Assembly: GCF_001953305.1 (NCBI RefSeq)
Contig: NZ_MTFE01000010.1
Span: 1,978,327-2,021,298 of the forward strand
Source: Cnuella takakiae
GTDB taxonomy: Bacteria; Bacteroidota; Bacteroidia; Chitinophagales; Chitinophagaceae
Direction of reading: 5' to 3'
DNA length: 42,972 nt
Below, piece by piece: positions 8,063 through 16,157 of the stretch (position 1 is the stretch's first letter; every line of letters starts with the position of its first letter). The notes under the pieces were generated by a model, which made no database searches, was not told where the DNA came from, and saw only the letters and a list, made by a program, of their open reading frames with translations. Position numbers and translations under genes: made by a program.

Positions 8063-8857
8063 ATGAACCAATCTATTGCCATCATTGGTGGCGGCAATCT
8101 GGGAACGGCCATTGCCGAAGGCCTGATCAAAAGTGGATTTGTACAACCTGCCCAACTCACCATTACCCGCCGCAACGTGGCGGCCCTGCAGTTTCTACAA
8201 GATAAAGGCGTGGTGGTTACTTCCGACAATTCCGCCGCAGTGAAAGATGCCGGTATGGTGATCCTGGCCATCAAACCCTTCCAGTTTAAAGAAGTGCTCA
8301 CAGAGATTGCCGTTGCCCTTAACCCGCAGCAGGTACTCATTTCTGTAGTTACCGGCATTTTCCTCAAAGACATGCAAAGCATTGTAGGCCACCAAATGCC
8401 GCTATTTCGCGCCATGCCCAATACCGCCATTGCCATTCAGGAAAGCATGACCTGCCTGGCCAGCACACAGGCTTCAGCCGAACAGGTGCAAATGGTGCAT
8501 GATGTGTTTGCTACCCTGGGTAAGGTGGCAGTGATTGACGAAAAGCTGATGGATGCCGCCACCGTGCTGGGTGCCTGTGGTACGGCCTATGCCATGCGGT
8601 ATATCCGGGCAAATATCCAGGGAGGTATTGAAATTGGCTTTGATGCCAAAACGGCTTCCCTGATTGCTGCGCAAACGGTAAAAGGGGCTGCCGAACTCCT
8701 GCTGCAACGTGGCGCCCACCCCGAGCAGGAAATTGATAAAGTAACCACGCCCAAGGGTTGCACCATTGCCGGGTTGAATGAAATGGAGCACCAGGGGTTT
8801 TCATCTTCGCTGATCAAGGGCATTGCTACCAGCTACGATAAGATTGTGAAGGGATAG
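8063..8857 (+). CDS. proC: Pyrroline-5-carboxylate reductase
   Basis: Last step of proline synthesis: NAD(P)H-dependent reduction of 1-pyrroline-5-carboxylate. The 264 residues start with the Rossmann fingerprint IAIIGGGNLGTAIAEGL (residues 5-21), followed by the ILAIKP block near 72 and FRAMPNTAIAI near 115. The C-terminal helical dimerisation domain carries DAATVLGACGTAYAM and the signature VTTPKGCTIAGLNEME near 230-245, where most homologues have a SPGGTT-type sequence. The length is normal. It is convergent with the L,D-transpeptidase-like gene; a shared palindrome separates them. Confidence 0.95.
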   Translation: MNQSIAIIGGGNLGTAIAEGLIKSGFVQPAQLTITRRNVAALQFLQDKGVVVTSDNSAAVKDAGMVILAIKPFQFKEVLTEIAVALNPQQVLISVVTGIFLKDMQSIVGHQMPLFRAMPNTAIAIQESMTCLASTQASAEQVQMVHDVFATLGKVAVIDEKLMDAATVLGACGTAYAMRYIRANIQGGIEIGFDAKTASLIAAQTVKGAAELLLQRGAHPEQEIDKVTTPKGCTIAGLNEMEHQGFSSSLIKGIATSYDKIVKG

Positions 8858-8862
8858 TGGAT

Positions 8863-8899
8863 CTAGATCTTCCATCCCTTGGAGAGATGGAAGATCTAG
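8863..8899. terminator. Bidirectional hairpin between convergent genes
   Basis: Perfect 14-bp inverted repeat (CTAGATCTTCCATC and its complement) with a 9-nt loop, 5 nt after the proC stop and 25 nt from the stop of the convergent gene. The T tract is weak on both strands, so terminator function is inferred. Confidence 0.6.
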
Positions 8900-8924
8900 T
8901 CTATTAAACCTTAAAGGTTTACAG

Positions 8925-9518
8925 CTAATTGATATACAGTAAAATAGGCTTGCTGCTTTTATCAATATAACCTGATAAAATTTCCATGAACCGGGTGCTT
9001 ACCGCCGGACATCCTTCCGAATTGGGTAAGCGAAACGGCACCTGCATATTGGGCACACCGCGCCAGGAATGGAGTACCACAGCCCGGGCCATCATATTGG
9101 AGTTGGTGGCATCCAGACCCACCAGCTTGTAAGCTCTTCCAAAGCGACCATGGTAGGCATAACCTATTTTTGCCAAACCCCTGGATGAACATTTAGAACC
9201 CGGAACATTGCTGTACACCGGCTGATCATCTTTTTCCCTGCCATTAAGCACCATACCCTTGTGGAGTATCTGCTGATTTTTAAGGTCCAAAACAAAGAAT
9301 CGGTACCGGCCCGAATACTGCTGCAGGTCTACATAGAAAGCAACCTTGTCGTTGTAGCGGTTGCCCGGTTTAAGCTGGCTGCACATGGCCTTTAAGGCTT
9401 CACTGGAACCTGTTTGTTTTGCGCCTGCCACTGGTAGGTTGGTGTTGTACAGGAATAAAAATATTGCTCCGAGCAGAAGGAGCATTGCCAGGGCAATAAG
9501 GGATTTTTTGAGGCTCAT
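8925..9518 (-). CDS. Membrane-anchored murein L,D-transpeptidase catalytic-domain protein (YkuD_2 type)
   Basis: 197 residues. An N-terminal hydrophobic segment (residues 5-25) anchors or exports the protein. The rest resembles the YkuD_2 group of L,D-transpeptidase-like proteins, with the catalytic pattern AVVLHSW (His150) followed 20 residues later by SEGCPAVS (Cys170), and the C-terminal strand KPILLYIN. Such enzymes would act on peptidoglycan stem peptides in the periplasm. Activity of this subgroup is less established than for classic YkuD proteins. There is no lipobox. It is downstream of and in the same orientation as the glycosyltransferase gene, with 80 nt between them. Confidence 0.85.
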   Translation of the reverse strand: MSLKKSLIALAMLLLLGAIFLFLYNTNLPVAGAKQTGSSEALKAMCSQLKPGNRYNDKVAFYVDLQQYSGRYRFFVLDLKNQQILHKGMVLNGREKDDQPVYSNVPGSKCSSRGLAKIGYAYHGRFGRAYKLVGLDATNSNMMARAVVLHSWRGVPNMQVPFRLPNSEGCPAVSTRFMEILSGYIDKSSKPILLYIN

Positions 9519-9598
9519 AGTTAGTAATGGTGGCTGAAAGTATGCAATTGTAATACACCCGCCAACCAGGAGCCCACATAGTACCCAATTAGGAATGC

Positions 9599-10618
9599 TT
9601 ACCTTTTATTTTCGCCATTATTCTTTGGCCTGCGTAAGAGGGATATGAATCTTTTTACTGAAGGTTTCCTGAACTGTGGGTACCAAATCATGCCCGGAGT
9701 CCATTGCCGCAGACGGTACAGCAGTTGTAATACCTGCCTGTTTTCGGCCTTTACTTTTTTGTCTAATACCATTACCGGAAACTGTACCAACTTCAGTAAA
9801 CGTTTGAAGCTTTGCTGGTCTTTCATTTTCAGGGCATCTTCCAGTAGGAACTCAATACCCACCTGCCCATAGGCAAGCAGTTGGGGATATTGGCTGTTTA
9901 CCGTTTCGTAAAACAACAGGTAAAAATTCCGCATATACCGCCAGCTATTGGTGCGGTTGGTTTGATGCCTGGAATAATAGGTGCCTAAAAATGGGGTATA
10001 AACAAAAGGTACCTTGCTGGCCACCAATTCAACTGCAAAAAAGCGGTCACCCAAGGCTTTCAGTTGCTCCGGAAACTGGTGCTTTTTGAAAATGTCGCGG
10101 TGCATCAGCATGCATTGCTGAAGGGATGGGTGCGGTGTTTGCGCCAAAAAATCCGGCAGCATCAGGCGTTGTAACAATTGTGCTGGCGTATGGGCACCAA
10201 TAATTTTTGTTTCACGTGCAATGGGCTGATCGTTGGCATCCATGCTTACGCGTTCGTAATCGCAGTACAGTACGACCGGTTCTGTTGCGGCTTCCGCAAC
10301 AGCCTGCAGCTGTACAGCCGTTTTTTCGGGATGGATCCAGTCATCGGCATCCAGGCATTGGATCCAGGTGCCTTTGGCAGCCCTTACCCCAAAGTTTCTG
10401 GCCTGCGGCAGTCCGCCATTGGCTTTTGCCAGGTACTGCACCCTGTTGTCCTTTCTTTCCAGCTGTATTGCCACCTCTTTAGTGTTGTCTGTTGAACCAT
10501 CGTCAACAATAAGGCATTCAATATCGGTAAAGGTTTGGGCCAGTACACTGTTGACGCAACGTTCCAGGTACTTTCCCTGGTTGTAACAGTTGACAATAAT
10601 GGAGACAAGGGGCGCCAT
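9599..10618 (-). CDS. Glycosyltransferase family 2 (GT-A fold)
   Basis: 339 residues beginning directly with the GT2 nucleotide-binding strand VSIIVNCYNQGKYLERCVNS, then IVDDGSTDNT (Asp39/Asp40) and the metal-binding DXD-type LDADDW (residues 89-94). The C-terminal third is basic and helical without clear membrane spans, so the enzyme is probably cytoplasmic or peripheral. It transfers a sugar from an NDP-sugar; donor and acceptor cannot be read from sequence. No polysaccharide cluster surrounds it. It is divergent from pyrG, and the long intergenic space serves both genes. Confidence 0.9.
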   Translation of the reverse strand: MAPLVSIIVNCYNQGKYLERCVNSVLAQTFTDIECLIVDDGSTDNTKEVAIQLERKDNRVQYLAKANGGLPQARNFGVRAAKGTWIQCLDADDWIHPEKTAVQLQAVAEAATEPVVLYCDYERVSMDANDQPIARETKIIGAHTPAQLLQRLMLPDFLAQTPHPSLQQCMLMHRDIFKKHQFPEQLKALGDRFFAVELVASKVPFVYTPFLGTYYSRHQTNRTNSWRYMRNFYLLFYETVNSQYPQLLAYGQVGIEFLLEDALKMKDQQSFKRLLKLVQFPVMVLDKKVKAENRQVLQLLYRLRQWTPGMIWYPQFRKPSVKRFISLLRRPKNNGENKR

Positions 10619-10860
10619 GATGCGGAGGGTTGGTTAAGGGAGAAAAGCAGGCTAAAGCATACAAAATATAAAAGGAGGGGTAAAATCAAAATTGTCGGGC
10701 CCTTAGTTTTGTTTTTCAATATAAACCCCTGCTTTCCCTCCTTACATTCCCTTTTTAGGATTGTAGCGGACACGGGCAAAGGAGGGGTTTTTAGGACTGT
10801 CTGATGTTCACAAAATCTCCCCAAAACTTTCTTCTTTTTTTCCCGCACCCAAACTATCCG
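10619..10860. other. Intergenic region between the divergent glycosyltransferase and pyrG
   Basis: No credible gene. On the plus strand there is a TAGTTTTG box at 10704-10711, and on the minus strand a TATATTTTG stretch near 10660-10670 that could serve the glycosyltransferase. Two AAAGGAGGGGT-like copies (near 10671 and 10778) and a complementary CCCTCC-rich stretch near 10735 make weak local pairing possible. Confidence 0.4.
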
Positions 10861-10868
10861 TAGTTTTG
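10861..10868 (+). promoter_or_regulatory. Putative -7 box TAGTTTTG of the pyrG leader
   Basis: Exact TANNTTTG match 181 nt before the pyrG ATG. The usual -33 TTTG position holds only a T run. It is followed by an inverted repeat CATGACC (10869-10875) / GGTCATG (10903-10909). Confidence 0.45.
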
Positions 10869-10910
10869 CATGACCTCCCGGAATTTTTAAGACCCTTCCG
10901 CTGGTCATGT

Positions 10911-10938
10911 ACAGGTTGCCAAAACCTGTTTCTTTTTT
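10911..10938 (+). terminator. Terminator-like hairpin in the pyrG leader (candidate attenuator or end of a small RNA)
   Basis: Perfect stem ACAGGTT / AACCTGT with a 5-nt loop, followed by TTCTTTTTTT. It lies downstream of the promoter box and 110 nt upstream of pyrG, immediately after the 7-bp hairpin 10869-10909. Confidence 0.6.
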
Positions 10939-11049
10939 TCAGAACACCGGATTTGACCAGTAGCACAGCCCTTCTTTAGATAAGCTTTTTGCAATTCGGC
11001 AGCCGTTTTGGTCTGGAAAGAACTATTGTACCACAGACAATAACCTCTT

Positions 11050-12696
11050 ATGGCTAAGTATATATTTGTTACGGGTGGTGTAACCTCTTCCCTCGGGAAA
11101 GGTATTATTGCGGCTTCGCTGGCCAAACTGCTCCAGGCTCGTGGCCTGCGGGTAACCATCCAGAAATTTGACCCCTATATCAATGTGGACCCCGGAACAC
11201 TCAACCCCTATGAACACGGTGAGTGTTATGTGACCGAAGACGGTGCCGAAACTGACCTTGACCTGGGTCACTACGAGCGTTTCCTCAACATTTTTACCTC
11301 GCAAGCCAACAACGTTACCACCGGCCGCATTTACCAGTCGGTGATCAACCGTGAACGCGAAGGTGCTTACCTGGGTAAGACCGTGCAGGTGGTGCCCCAT
11401 ATTACCGACGAAATCAAGCGCCGGATGTTGCTGCTGGGACAAAACAACCAGTGGGATATTGTGATTACCGAGTTGGGCGGTACCGTGGGTGATATTGAAT
11501 CACTGCCTTACATCGAGGCCGTTCGCCAGCTGCAATGGGAACTTCCAGAAGAAGACCTGCTGGTGGTGCATCTTACCCTGATTCCTTACCTCAAGGCGGC
11601 AAAAGAGCTGAAAACAAAGCCTACCCAACACTCTGTAAAGATGTTGAGCGAAAGCGGCGTTTTCCCCGATGTTATAGTATGCCGTACCGAGGAGCCCCTC
11701 AACGATGATATCAAGCGCAAGATCGCCCTGTTCTGTAATGTAAAGCCCGAGGCAGTTATTGAAGCGCCGGATGCCAGCACCATTTACGAAGTGCCCCTGC
11801 TGATGATGAACGAGCAGCTGGACCTTACCGTGCTGAAAAAGCTGAACATTACCCAGTTTGGTGAACCCGATCTGACCCGTTGGAAAGGCTTTTTGGATAA
11901 ACTGAAATACCCCAAGGCCAAAGTATCCATTGGCCTGATTGGTAAATACGTAGAACTGCAGGATGCCTACAAGTCCATCCTGGAAGCATTTGTACATGCC
12001 GGCGCTATGAATGAAACCAAGGTGCAGGTACTGCCCATCCATTCCGAAGGCCTTACACCTGAGAATGTTGCGGAAAAGCTGTCCAATCTGGATGGTTTGC
12101 TGGTAGCACCTGGTTTTGGTCACCGGGGTATTGAAGGCAAGATCACCGCGGTGCGTTACGCCCGCGAAACAGGTTTGCCCTTCTTTGGCATTTGCCTGGG
12201 TATGCAGATGGCGGTAATCGAATTTGGCCGCAATGTGCTGGGTATACAGGGTGCACACTCCACGGAGATGGAGCCCGATACCGAGGGTGCTGTAATCAAT
12301 ATGATGGAAGAGCAGAAGAAGATTACGGCAAAAGGCGGCACTATGCGCCTGGGTGCTTATCCTTGTCATATCAAAGAGGGTAGCCTTGCTTACAAAGTGT
12401 ATGGCACCTCGGACATCACCGAGCGCCACCGTCACCGCTACGAGTTCAATAACGAATACCTGGAGGCTTATGAGCAGGCCGGTATGGTAGCCAGCGGCCG
12501 CAACCCCGAAACAGGGCTGGTAGAAATCATCGAGCTGCCCAACCACCCTTATTTCATTGGTTCGCAGTACCACCCCGAGCTGAAGAGCACCGTGGAAGCA
12601 CCGCACCCGCTCTTTGTAGGCTTTGTGGCTGCTGCCCGACAGTACCACGATAAGAAGATCGCTTTGCGTCCTTCCGTGGTAACTACTGAAGCTTAA
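11050..12696 (+). CDS. pyrG: CTP synthase (glutamine hydrolysing)
   Basis: Converts UTP to CTP using ATP and glutamine. 548 residues in two domains. The N-terminal synthetase has [14 protein letters not shown] (P-loop, residues 5-18), [18 protein letters not shown] and GTVGDIES. The C-terminal class I glutaminase has the nucleophile Cys382 in FFGICLGMQ and the His508/Glu510 pair in [14 protein letters not shown]. All catalytic residues are in place and the length is normal. The gene has a long leader containing a terminator-like hairpin, which suggests attenuation control. It is followed by a palindromic repeat and a strong terminator. Confidence 0.97.
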   Translation: MAKYIFVTGGVTSSLGKGIIAASLAKLLQARGLRVTIQKFDPYINVDPGTLNPYEHGECYVTEDGAETDLDLGHYERFLNIFTSQANNVTTGRIYQSVINREREGAYLGKTVQVVPHITDEIKRRMLLLGQNNQWDIVITELGGTVGDIESLPYIEAVRQLQWELPEEDLLVVHLTLIPYLKAAKELKTKPTQHSVKMLSESGVFPDVIVCRTEEPLNDDIKRKIALFCNVKPEAVIEAPDASTIYEVPLLMMNEQLDLTVLKKLNITQFGEPDLTRWKGFLDKLKYPKAKVSIGLIGKYVELQDAYKSILEAFVHAGAMNETKVQVLPIHSEGLTPENVAEKLSNLDGLLVAPGFGHRGIEGKITAVRYARETGLPFFGICLGMQMAVIEFGRNVLGIQGAHSTEMEPDTEGAVINMMEEQKKITAKGGTMRLGAYPCHIKEGSLAYKVYGTSDITERHRHRYEFNNEYLEAYEQAGMVASGRNPETGLVEIIELPNHPYFIGSQYHPELKSTVEAPHPLFVGFVAAARQYHDKKIALRPSVVTTEA

Positions 12697-12701
12697 ATTA
12701 G

Positions 12702-12781
12702 GAACCACTAAGACAGAAAGGCGCGAAGAGGACACCAGGATTTTCTTGATAAAACTTTATCTCTTTGTGTCTTAGTGGTTC
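12702..12781. repeat. Nonamer-word palindrome (GAACCACTA family)
   Basis: Arms 12702-12715 and 12768-12781 are perfect 14-bp inverted copies. The words are about 9 nt long and related to those at 816-929. It begins 5 nt after the pyrG stop. Confidence 0.85.
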
Positions 12782-12794
12782 AAAAACCCTATTG

Positions 12795-12819
12795 AAGCCA
12801 GCTCACAAGCTGGCTTTTT
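12795..12819 (+). terminator. Intrinsic terminator of pyrG
   Basis: Perfect stem AAGCCAGCT / AGCTGGCTT with a 4-nt loop and a T tract, placed after the palindromic repeat and before the yidC promoter. Confidence 0.88.
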
Positions 12820-12843
12820 AACTTCGTAACCGAAACTCCTGAC

Positions 12844-12851
12844 TATCTTTG
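12844..12851 (+). promoter_or_regulatory. -7 box TATCTTTG of yidC
   Basis: Exact TANNTTTG match, 106 nt before the yidC ATG and 47 nt before the small upstream reading frame. Confidence 0.6.
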
Positions 12852-12898
12852 CCGCCTTTAAACAAAGGAAGGGCGAAGCCAAAGCACCGAAGGGCAAC

Positions 12899-12961
12899 AT
12901 GTTCAGCGGATCTTTGGCGCCGGTTTTCCGGAGTACTATCAATCAATTTTTTTGCAAATGA
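12899..12961 (+). CDS. Possible 20-codon leader peptide overlapping yidC
   Basis: An ATG at 12899 opens a 20-residue frame (MFSGSLAPVFRSTINQFFCK) whose TGA stop overlaps the yidC start in the ATGA arrangement used for translational coupling. It is the first ATG after the promoter box. A frame this short is expected by chance fairly often, so the evidence is the overlap and position only. Confidence 0.25.
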   Translation: MFSGSLAPVFRSTINQFFCK

Positions 12962-14799
12962 ATTTCGACCGGAATACGATCATTGGATTCGTAGCTATGG
13001 CTGTGCTGTTTTTAGGTTATTTTTTTTACAATAGCCAGGAACAGGCAGCTTTCCAAAAGAAAAGGGCTTACGAAGATTCGGTGGCCCTTGCCCGCATGCC
13101 TAAAGTGGACAGTGCTGCCCTGCGCCGCGACTCCATGCGCCTCGATTCGCAAAGCCGTATTGCTTCCGCCGGCGGTTTCCAGTCCGCGGCTACCGGCACC
13201 GAGCAATTTACCGAAGTGGTGACCGATGTAATGAAAGTGGTGTTTTCCAACAAAGGCGGTCAGCCCCGGTATGTAGAACTCAACCAGTTTAAAGGCACCG
13301 ACAGCAACCATGTTCGACTGGCCGGATCTGATTTTGATAAGATCAGCTACGTGGTACGCACCGGTGACAACCGCACCGCTGATGTGGCTAATTTTTACTT
13401 TCAGGGTGGACAGACCGTTAAAAACGCCGATGGTTCCACAACGGTTAAATACCAGTTGCTGGGCGCCAATGGCGCAGCCGTTGTACACCAGTATGTGGTT
13501 AAACCCAACAATTACCTGATTGACTTTACCATTGGCCTGAACGGCGTGCAGCAGCTCACCCAAAACAATACCCTCAACCTGCTGTGGCAAAACGAAGCCC
13601 GCCAGCTCCAAAAAGACCTGAGCTATGAGCGCACCCAGTCGGCTATAAATTATAAGGCCGATGGCAGCACCGATTACGAAAACATTACCGGCAGCAGCAG
13701 CGAGGAGTTTGACCAGCCTGTAAACTGGGTTGGGGTAAAACAACAATTCTTTGCCAGCGCACTGGTAGCCAAAAACAATTTCACTTCCGGTGAAGTTAGC
13801 TGGACGGCGCCTGCTGCCGACAGTAAGAACAACACCATTGTACAGGCTGTAGCCAATATGAAGGTTAACCTTCCTGCAACTGCAAACACAACAGTTCCCC
13901 TAGCCCTGTATTACGGTCCTACCGACTACAAGATCCTGAAGCAGTACGGCAACGACCTGGAGGACATGGTGAACCTGGGCAGCGGTATGTTTGCCTTTGT
14001 AAAATACCTGAACCGCTGGGTGGTAATTCCCCTTTTCGACCTGTTCCGGACCCTTACCAGCAACTACGGTATCGTGATCCTGTTGCTGACCCTGGCCATC
14101 CGCCTGCTGATTTCGCCAATCACCTATAGCAGCTACCTGAGCGGTGCCAAGATGAAGGCCCTGCGCCCTGAGATCGAAAAGTTGAAAGCCAAACACGGCG
14201 ACGACCAGCAGGCCATGAGCATGGACCAGATGAAGCTATTCCGCGAAGCCGGTGTAAACCCCCTGGGTGGTTGTATCCCCGGTTTGCTCCAGCTGCCCAT
14301 CTTCTTTGCCCTGTACTCCTTCTTCAACTCGGCAGTGGCCTTGCGGGGTCAAAACTTCCTGTGGGCCGATGACCTGGCGCAGTACGATTCGATCCTGAAC
14401 TTACCCTTCGCCATTCCTTTTTACGGCGACCATGTAAGCCTGTTTACCATTACCGCGGTGCTCACTTCTTTTGCTATTTCCATTTATAGCATGAGCATGA
14501 CCCCCGACCAAAGCAACCCGGTGATGAAGTACATGCCTTACATCTTCCCCTTCATCCTCCTGTTTGTATTCAACAAACTGCCTTCGGGTTTGACCTGGTA
14601 CTATACCGTTTCAAACATCATAACCCTGGTGCTCCAGTTTGTGATCCAGAACTATATCATCAACCATGATAAGATCCTGGCGAAAATTGAAGAAAACCGC
14701 AGCAAGCCAAAAGCAAAAAGCAAGTGGCAGGAGCGTTTTGAGGCCATACAGGACCAACAGAAAAAAGTACAGGACATGCAGCAGCGTACCAAAAAATAA
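12958..14799 (+). CDS. yidC: Membrane protein insertase YidC (Oxa1 family, long form)
   Basis: 613 residues from the ATG at 12958; the preceding in-frame TTG is less likely. The first helix (IIGFVAMAVLFLGYFFY, residues 8-24) is followed by a large periplasmic beta domain to about residue 340. The conserved insertase core then has five helices, including NYGIVILLLTLAIRLLISP, GGCIPGLLQLPIFFALY and PSGLTWYYTVSNIITLVLQF. The tail is basic (KPKAKSKWQERFEAIQ), as expected for ribosome contact. It inserts inner-membrane proteins with or without SecYEG. It has its own promoter and a strong terminator; the usual rnpA/rpmH neighbours are absent. Confidence 0.96.
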   Translation: MNFDRNTIIGFVAMAVLFLGYFFYNSQEQAAFQKKRAYEDSVALARMPKVDSAALRRDSMRLDSQSRIASAGGFQSAATGTEQFTEVVTDVMKVVFSNKGGQPRYVELNQFKGTDSNHVRLAGSDFDKISYVVRTGDNRTADVANFYFQGGQTVKNADGSTTVKYQLLGANGAAVVHQYVVKPNNYLIDFTIGLNGVQQLTQNNTLNLLWQNEARQLQKDLSYERTQSAINYKADGSTDYENITGSSSEEFDQPVNWVGVKQQFFASALVAKNNFTSGEVSWTAPAADSKNNTIVQAVANMKVNLPATANTTVPLALYYGPTDYKILKQYGNDLEDMVNLGSGMFAFVKYLNRWVVIPLFDLFRTLTSNYGIVILLLTLAIRLLISPITYSSYLSGAKMKALRPEIEKLKAKHGDDQQAMSMDQMKLFREAGVNPLGGCIPGLLQLPIFFALYSFFNSAVALRGQNFLWADDLAQYDSILNLPFAIPFYGDHVSLFTITAVLTSFAISIYSMSMTPDQSNPVMKYMPYIFPFILLFVFNKLPSGLTWYYTVSNIITLVLQFVIQNYIINHDKILAKIEENRSKPKAKSKWQERFEAIQDQQKKVQDMQQRTKK

Positions 14800-14820
14800 G
14801 CTGCTTTCATACTAATAATC

Positions 14821-14877
14821 TTAGGGGTTCATGTTTTCGGCACCAGATGGCTGAAAATATGGACCCCTAAACTTTTT
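14821..14877 (+). terminator. Long terminator hairpin of yidC
   Basis: 21-nt inverted arms (14821-14841 and 14850-14870) with 3 mismatches and an 8-nt loop, ending in ACTTTTT. It starts 21 nt after the yidC stop. Confidence 0.75.
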
Positions 14878-14940
14878 GAACCCTTTGTCATTGTTGGAGC
14901 CAACTAATGGGGATATTTGGCTCGTCTTTAAGACGTGGTT

Positions 14941-15591
14941 ATGATTAAAAAAGGCATTTTATCCTTCCTGGCGGTTTTGTTTTCCGTTTTTGCGTTTAGC
15001 CAAAAGAAACTTACCGAAGGCATTATCCAGTATAATGTGGTAATCAATACGGGTTCGGAAAAGCCCAAGGCGGCCGATTTCCTGGATGGCGCCAATACTA
15101 CTGTTTACCTGAAAGGCAACAATAGCCGCAGCGATATGGTGAGCGCACTGGGTACGCAAAGCACATTGGTGGATGGCGCCCGCAACAGCATTGTGATACT
15201 AAAGGATTATGGCTCCCAGAAATACATGATCAACCTGACGCCTGCCAACTGGAAGGAATTGAACAACAAATACCTGGATGTGCAGTATAGCCTTCAGGAT
15301 TCGACCCGGAATATTTTGGGTTATAACTGTAAAAAGGCGGTGGGTAAACTAGCTGACGGCACCCCGGTAGAAGTTTGGTACACCCCCGATGTGCAGGTGG
15401 ACAATAAAAATTTCAGTGTAATGGGGCAAAACCTGCCCGGCCTGGCGCTGGAGTTTAAAACCAATATGGGCAGTACCAGCATTACCTATACCGTGTCCAA
15501 AATCAGTTTCACCACCGTGCCTGTTGCCCGTTTCGATCTGCCAAAGGCGGGTTACCGTATCATGACCTACGAAGAAAGTAAGGGCATGTAA
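14941..15591 (+). CDS. Secreted GLPGLI-like protein, function unknown
   Basis: I start at the ATG at 14941 (216 residues) rather than a GTG two codons earlier. The signal peptide MIKKGILSFLAVLFSVFAFS is followed by a compact beta-rich domain. It contains the motif QNLPGLALEF near residue 165, matching the Bacteroidota GLPGLI repeat family core (N-LPGL), preceded by the usual GYNCKKA and VEVWYTPD segments. Family members are exported; no biochemical role is established. It is monocistronic between the yidC terminator and a shared terminator with the next, convergent gene. Confidence 0.8.
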   Translation: MIKKGILSFLAVLFSVFAFSQKKLTEGIIQYNVVINTGSEKPKAADFLDGANTTVYLKGNNSRSDMVSALGTQSTLVDGARNSIVILKDYGSQKYMINLTPANWKELNNKYLDVQYSLQDSTRNILGYNCKKAVGKLADGTPVEVWYTPDVQVDNKNFSVMGQNLPGLALEFKTNMGSTSITYTVSKISFTTVPVARFDLPKAGYRIMTYEESKGM

Positions 15592-15606
15592 ATTGCCCTA
15601 AATAAA

Positions 15607-15629
15607 AAAGCCGGCGCAAGGCCGGCTTT
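15607..15629. terminator. Shared terminator of two convergent genes
   Basis: Perfect stem AAAGCCGGC / GCCGGCTTT with a 5-nt loop. The minus strand has the stronger T tract (T6), so it ends mainly the 15651-16007 gene but can act both ways. Confidence 0.8.
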
Positions 15630-15650
15630 ACTGTCTTATAGCGGATGTAA

Positions 15651-16007
15651 CTAGTAGCGGGTTGGTTTAAAACTTACCTTGTCCAGCAGCACCTTACGTT
15701 TAATCGGCAGGATGTATGCCTGATTCCCCCTTTCAACCATTACAGGCTGATTGAGGATGATGTAATTGTTGCTTTCTGTCTGGCTCAACACCTTACTGCC
15801 ACGGTAGCTATACCCCGAACGTAGGGTAAAGGTTTTATAATTGACCGTGCCGGTACGTGCAGAAAGCAGGTTTTGTTTGCTGCGCGGAAATTCAGATTTC
15901 TTACCACCTTCGCCCAAAGTAGCGAATGCCACCATTGATGCCGAAAGGAGCACCAGGGTAGCAAGCTTCCGCTGAAGAATCGGGGTTATTTGGCGGTTTA
16001 GTTTCAT
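15651..16007 (-). CDS. Small exported protein of unknown function
   Basis: 118 residues from the ATG at 16007; a TTG two codons upstream is the alternative. A basic start (MKLNRQITPILQRK) and a hydrophobic stretch LATLVLLSASMVAFA form a signal peptide or anchor. The mature part is basic and probably beta-rich, with SGYSYRGSKVLSQTESNNYI and a C-terminal IKRKVLLDKVSFKPTRY. I recognise no domain. It is convergent with the GLPGLI-like gene. A role cannot be proposed. Confidence 0.7.
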   Translation of the reverse strand: MKLNRQITPILQRKLATLVLLSASMVAFATLGEGGKKSEFPRSKQNLLSARTGTVNYKTFTLRSGYSYRGSKVLSQTESNNYIILNQPVMVERGNQAYILPIKRKVLLDKVSFKPTRY

Positions 16008-16144
16008 TTGCAACAGCGAAAGTACTAAATAATATTAACATTTATGCTTGCCTGTAGAATTTCTTTTCGCCTATGTTAAACGTGTGGGGATAAAGAAAAG
16101 TTGTGATTATTGGCGCTTTTTTGGCTTAATAGTAAATTGTAACC

Positions 16145-16149
16145 GGAGG
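16145..16149 (+). promoter_or_regulatory. Shine-Dalgarno-like GGAGG before the TPR gene
   Basis: GGAGG ends 8 nt before the ATG at 16158, an ideal spacing. Most other genes here have only A/T-rich leaders, so this site stands out. Confidence 0.5.
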
Positions 16150-16157
16150 AATTTAGG

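Noticed and set aside
10384-10908. A 174-codon frame upstream of and overlapping the glycosyltransferase start
   Set aside because: It is out of frame with the GT2 domain and crosses the promoter region; the GT2 start with MAPLVSIIVNCYNQ is clear.
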